DNA from: Micrococcales bacterium UBA7469
GTDB lineage: Bacteria > Actinomycetota > Actinomycetes > Actinomycetales > Microbacteriaceae
Direction: 5' to 3'
NCBI GenBank assembly: GCA_002479805.1
Contig: DLPB01000030.1
Span: forward strand, 1-8,127
Length of the DNA stretch: 8,127 nucleotides
Numbering within the stretch: position 1 is the first letter of the stretch; the number at the start of each line of letters is the position of its first letter. Positions 6,144-8,127 of the stretch are shown piece after piece. Position numbers and translations under genes: made by a program. The notes under the pieces are model-generated. The model was not told the DNA's origin. It ran no database searches and worked only from the letters and a program-made list of their open reading frames with translations.

Positions 6144-7201
6144 TGCATCTCCTGGGTGTCAATAGGGAGTCGAAGAGTAAAAGTTGAGCCAACGCCGGGC
6201 TGCGAAAACAGCTTCACTTCGCCACCGTGGTTGGCGGCGACGTGCTTCACGATTGAAAGACCCAAGCCGGTGCCGCCGGTCTCGCGAGATCTTGAAGGGT
6301 CCACGCGATAAAAGCGCTCAAAGATGCGCTTCTGATCGCTCTCCGATATGCCAATACCAGAATCGGTGACCGCAATCTCCGCGACGCCATTTACCACCTT
6401 GAGCCCGATGCCGACCTGGCTGGCTGGGTTGGAATAGACGATGGCATTTTCGATGAGGTTTCTGACTGCAGTGACCAACATCTCGTAGTCACCCAAAACC
6501 ACGGTGCCAGGCTCAGCATTGGAAACCACACGTATGTTGCGCTGCTCGGCAAGTAGCAGATTTCGATCCACCGCATCGGTTATCACCGCTGCGAGGTCCA
6601 CCTCGCTGGAATTTTCGCCAACCCTCGCACCCTGAACCTTGGAGAGCTGAATCAGTTCCTGGACCAGATTGGCCAAGCGCTGGCTCTCTTTTTGCATGGA
6701 TTCGGCAAACTTCTTGACCATTTCGGAGTCATCGGTGGCACCCTGAATTGCCTCGGCCAAAAGACCGATAGCGCCAATTGGCGTCTTGAGCTCGTGCGAT
6801 ACATTCGCGACAAAGTCGCGCCTGGTGTCCTCGAGCTGCTTCGACTCGGTGCGATCGTCGACCAGCAACATCACATATTCGCCACCAAACTGGGCGGCTC
6901 TCGCTTCGACCCAAACCTTGTCGCGTCGCAGTCCAGTCTCCAGAAAGAGCTCTTTTTGAACTGCCCCCGAGGTTTTCTTGGCTTTTTCGACCAGCTTCAA
7001 AAGCGAGGCGTGAATTAGACGGCGATTCTGAACCAATCCGAGCTGAATGGCACCGGGCGAGGCTCGAAGGACGGAGTTGTTCAGATCGAGCACCACTCCG
7101 GCGGTGGCCATGACATCGACCACCTGGGCGGCAATGCTTTGAAAAGCATCAAAGTCTTTGGATTCTTGATTTTGAGCGCGCCGAGTTGAGAGAAAGCCCA
7201 T
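6140..7201 (-). CDS. senX3: SenX3-type sensor histidine kinase lacking transmembrane segments
   Basis: The 353-residue kinase is the likely partner of RegX3. It has a PAS-like sensor region at about 24-116 (VVDVMATAGVVLDLNNSVLRA resembling the start of the SenX3 PAS domain). Next is the dimerisation/phospho-acceptor domain with FVANVSHELKTPIGAIGLLA (His136). The ATPase domain has an N box (NLIENAIVYS, Asn252), DSGIGI at 280-285, ERFYRVD and GGTGLGLSIVKHVAANHGG. All catalytic motifs are intact. Mycobacterial SenX3 begins with two membrane helices; here only about 20 polar residues precede the PAS domain. An in-frame TAA lies 33 nt upstream (complement of 7232-7234) with no other start between, so the protein appears cytosolic. 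GGGTGG just upstream of the ATG is a modest ribosome binding site. The stop overlaps regX3 by ATGA. Confidence 0.92.
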   Translation of the reverse strand: MGFLSTRRAQNQESKDFDAFQSIAAQVVDVMATAGVVLDLNNSVLRASPGAIQLGLVQNRRLIHASLLKLVEKAKKTSGAVQKELFLETGLRRDKVWVEARAAQFGGEYVMLLVDDRTESKQLEDTRRDFVANVSHELKTPIGAIGLLAEAIQGATDDSEMVKKFAESMQKESQRLANLVQELIQLSKVQGARVGENSSEVDLAAVITDAVDRNLLLAEQRNIRVVSNAEPGTVVLGDYEMLVTAVRNLIENAIVYSNPASQVGIGLKVVNGVAEIAVTDSGIGISESDQKRIFERFYRVDPSRSRETGGTGLGLSIVKHVAANHGGEVKLFSQPGVGSTFTLRLPIDTQEMQ

Positions 7202-7237
7202 GGGCCACCCGCTCTCTACATCGCTGGATGTTTACTA

Positions 7238-7257
7238 GGTTAACAGAATCCTTCACC
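7238..7257. repeat. Imperfect inverted repeat near the senX3 start, possible RegX3 operator
   Basis: The arms GGTTAAC (7238-7244) and CTTCACC (7251-7257) are separated by 6 bp and match as an inverted repeat at 5 of 7 positions. Each arm (read GTTAACC or CTTCACC) is one base from GTTCACC, the core I recall for actinobacterial PhoP boxes. It lies 37-56 bp upstream of the senX3 ATG. The operator assignment is inference only. Confidence 0.3.
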
Positions 7258-7303
7258 CGAAAGACTATGGGAACTAATCGCCACGACTCGGCATGTTTGC
7301 TTT

Positions 7304-7347
7304 TGATTGGTTACGAATTAACCTTGAATTAGCCAAGGGTTGAAAAA
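7304..7347 (+). repeat. 11-bp-phased direct repeats upstream of phoU, possible Pho-box-like array
   Basis: GAATTA occurs at 7315-7320 and 7326-7331, exactly 11 bp apart. The full 11-bp units (7315-7325 and 7326-7336) agree at 8 of 11 positions. Flanking units in the same phase (7304-7314 and 7337-7347) keep only the central TT. Eleven-base spacing is the spacing of PhoB/PhoP direct-repeat sites, but the unit sequence does not match a consensus I know. The same stretch also contains the imperfect hairpin AACCTTG/CAAGGGTT (7320-7326 and 7334-7341). Confidence 0.3.
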
Positions 7348-7379
7348 CTCACCGCAACACCGAAGATTTAGGACGCAAA

Positions 7380-8024
7380 ATGCACGGTATTTTTCAAAAC
7401 GCACTGGCCGATGTTCAGGGAAGACTGATCAACCTCGCTGAAAATGCCGAGTCCATCATGGACAAGGCTTCGAGGGCATTCCTAAATTCAGATGTCACCC
7501 TGGCAGATGAGGCGCTAGCCCTTGCCGAGACCAATGAGACCAAAGCTCTGGATCTGGACGAACTGGTAATCAAGGTGCTGGCAACCCAGAGCCCAGTAGC
7601 ACGTGACCTAAGAATTTTGGTATCAGCACTTCGCATGTCGGCATCGCTAGAGCGGATGGGCTCACTGTCCTCCCACATCGCGGCGATCGCTCGCTACCGC
7701 TATCCAGGCAGCGCGATTCCGGCCTCGCTTCGGAAGACCTTTGAAGATATGGCTCGCATCGACCTTGAACTGGTTGGCAAGGCCATCAAGCTGTTGCAGA
7801 ACACCGATCTAGACCTGGCTCGCGAGATTCAGGCCCGCGATGAGGCGGTCGATCGCCTACACCGCAAGGTTTTCGATGTGGTGCTTGCTCCAGACTGGAA
7901 AGAGAACGCCATGTTTACCGTTGACGTGACCTTGGCATCGCGCTACTTCGAGCGCTTCGCCGACCACGTGGTAGACATCTCCTCGAAGGTCAGCTTCCTG
8001 CAGACCGGCGAGTGGCACGACTAA
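7380..8024 (+). CDS. phoU: Phosphate signalling protein PhoU
   Basis: The 214-residue protein has the two-repeat, all-helical PhoU architecture. PhoU links the Pst phosphate transporter to the Pho sensor kinase and restrains signalling when phosphate is plentiful. The first repeat contains SPVARDLRILVSALRMSASL followed by ERMGSLSSHIAAIARYRYP (Glu91). The second contains DVTLASRYFERFADHVVDIS with Glu191 and Asp195. The first metal-binding motif, usually ExxxD, reads Glu91...Ser95 here; as I recall, mycobacterial PhoY proteins also lack that Asp, so this may be a lineage trait. The N-terminus (IFQNALADVQGRLINLAENA) is family-like. AGGA at 7370-7373 lies 6 nt before the ATG and supports this start. 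The gene is divergent from senX3-regX3 and convergent with gpmA, 7 bp away. Confidence 0.95.
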   Translation: MHGIFQNALADVQGRLINLAENAESIMDKASRAFLNSDVTLADEALALAETNETKALDLDELVIKVLATQSPVARDLRILVSALRMSASLERMGSLSSHIAAIARYRYPGSAIPASLRKTFEDMARIDLELVGKAIKLLQNTDLDLAREIQARDEAVDRLHRKVFDVVLAPDWKENAMFTVDVTLASRYFERFADHVVDISSKVSFLQTGEWHD

Positions 8025-8040
8025 GAAGTTTTTACTTCTT
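8023..8040. terminator. AT-rich inverted repeat between phoU and gpmA, weak bidirectional terminator candidate
   Basis: AAGAAGT (8023-8029) and ACTTCTT (8034-8040) form a perfect 7-bp inverted repeat around a TTTT loop. It spans the 7-bp gap between convergent genes and overlaps both stop codons. Only two of the seven pairs are G-C, and no U tract follows on either side, so a classical intrinsic terminator is doubtful. The right arm also encodes the gpmA end (Lys-Lys-stop), so part of the symmetry may be incidental. Confidence 0.3.
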
Positions 8041-8127
8041 GCCCTGGTTAGCTACCGCAGCAGCTCCCGCAGCCGCAGCCTCAGGGTCTAGGTATTCCCC
8101 ACCGCGAACCAGTGGCTTGAAGTTCTC
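8032..8127 (-). CDS. gpmA: 2,3-bisphosphoglycerate-dependent phosphoglycerate mutase, C-terminal end only
   Basis: The minus-strand frame entering from the right edge gives 31 residues and a TAA stop (complement of 8032-8034). It reads ENFKP, then VRGGEYLDPEAAAAGAAAV, then ANQGKK at the C-terminus. This matches the distinctive tail of actinobacterial GpmA, which interconverts 3- and 2-phosphoglycerate in glycolysis. The catalytic part lies outside the window. In mycobacteria and Streptomyces gpmA is also found next to phoU/senX3-regX3, which supports the call. The fragment is short, so the call rests on tail similarity plus gene order. Confidence 0.8.
   Translation of the reverse strand, partial: ENFKPLVRGGEYLDPEAAAAGAAAVANQGKK

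Larger units (their letters stand above)
7202..7379. promoter_or_regulatory. Divergent senX3/phoU promoter region
   Basis: This 178-bp gap is the largest in the window and must hold the promoters for senX3-regX3 (leftward) and phoU (rightward). AGGA at 7370-7373, 6 nt before the phoU ATG, is a good ribosome binding site. Rightward core elements are unclear: TTGATT at 7303-7308 is a possible -35, with no convincing -10 at matching distance. Leftward, TAACCT (complement of 7237-7242) fits TANNNT. The stretch TTAACCT appears on the plus strand at 7318-7324 and on the minus strand at 7243-7237, so the two copies face opposite genes. RegX3/PhoP-type regulators commonly autoregulate from such regions, which makes this the obvious place for operator sites. 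No RNA gene or convincing coding frame is seen. Confidence 0.6.

Noticed and set aside
7228..7332. 34-codon plus-strand ORF inside the senX3/phoU intergenic region
   Set aside because: It has no ribosome binding site or recognisable sequence, and it overlaps the likely promoter elements; best read as chance.
1..8127. Mobile element, CRISPR array, toxin-antitoxin, phage or defence system, tRNA or rRNA
   Set aside because: No terminal repeats, spaced repeat array, transposase or nuclease motifs, or tRNA-like cloverleaf were seen; every stretch is accounted for by core genes or short promoters.

Overview
This window looks like ordinary core chromosome from an actinobacterium, most likely of the Microbacteriaceae. 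The clues are gene content and order (carD-ispDF-cysS-rlmB next to senX3-regX3, phoU and gpmA), an LpqE-like lipoprotein divergent from carD, and actinobacterial sequence signatures in CarD, RegX3, RlmB and the DUF4032 protein. The moderate GC, near-absent intergenic space and overlapping gene ends suggest a compact genome such as the freshwater Luna-type lineages (Rhodoluna/Aquiluna). That last placement is a guess.

Layout, left to right: a 5'-truncated DUF4032 protein (+, 1-852) converges on a four-gene minus-strand operon read from about 4920 down to 849. That operon is carD (RNA polymerase-binding regulator), ispDF (fused MEP-pathway enzymes), cysS (cysteinyl-tRNA synthetase) and rlmB (23S rRNA 2'-O-methyltransferase). 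Successive genes are 3 nt, about 3-9 nt, and -1 nt apart. Divergent from carD is a lipoprotein gene (+, 4993-5466). It converges on a minus-strand two-component operon, senX3-regX3 (7201 down to 5463), whose genes overlap by ATGA. Divergent from senX3, across a 178-bp intergenic region (7202-7379), is phoU (+, 7380-8024). It converges on the 3' end of gpmA (minus, 8032-8127, truncated by the window edge).

Functionally there are two blocks. One is a growth/housekeeping operon combining transcription control (CarD), isoprenoid precursor synthesis, Cys-tRNA charging and ribosome modification. The other is the phosphate-signalling module SenX3/RegX3/PhoU. The pst transporter that normally supplies its input is not in the window.

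I see no mobile element, CRISPR array, tRNA/rRNA or defence system, and no convincing new biological system. The observations most worth a second look are: a SenX3-type kinase with no membrane segment; a 16-17-residue insertion in the RNA polymerase-binding domain of CarD; an apparent charge swap at the IspF trimer-cavity residues; and repeat motifs in the phoU/senX3 divergent promoter that could be regulator sites.
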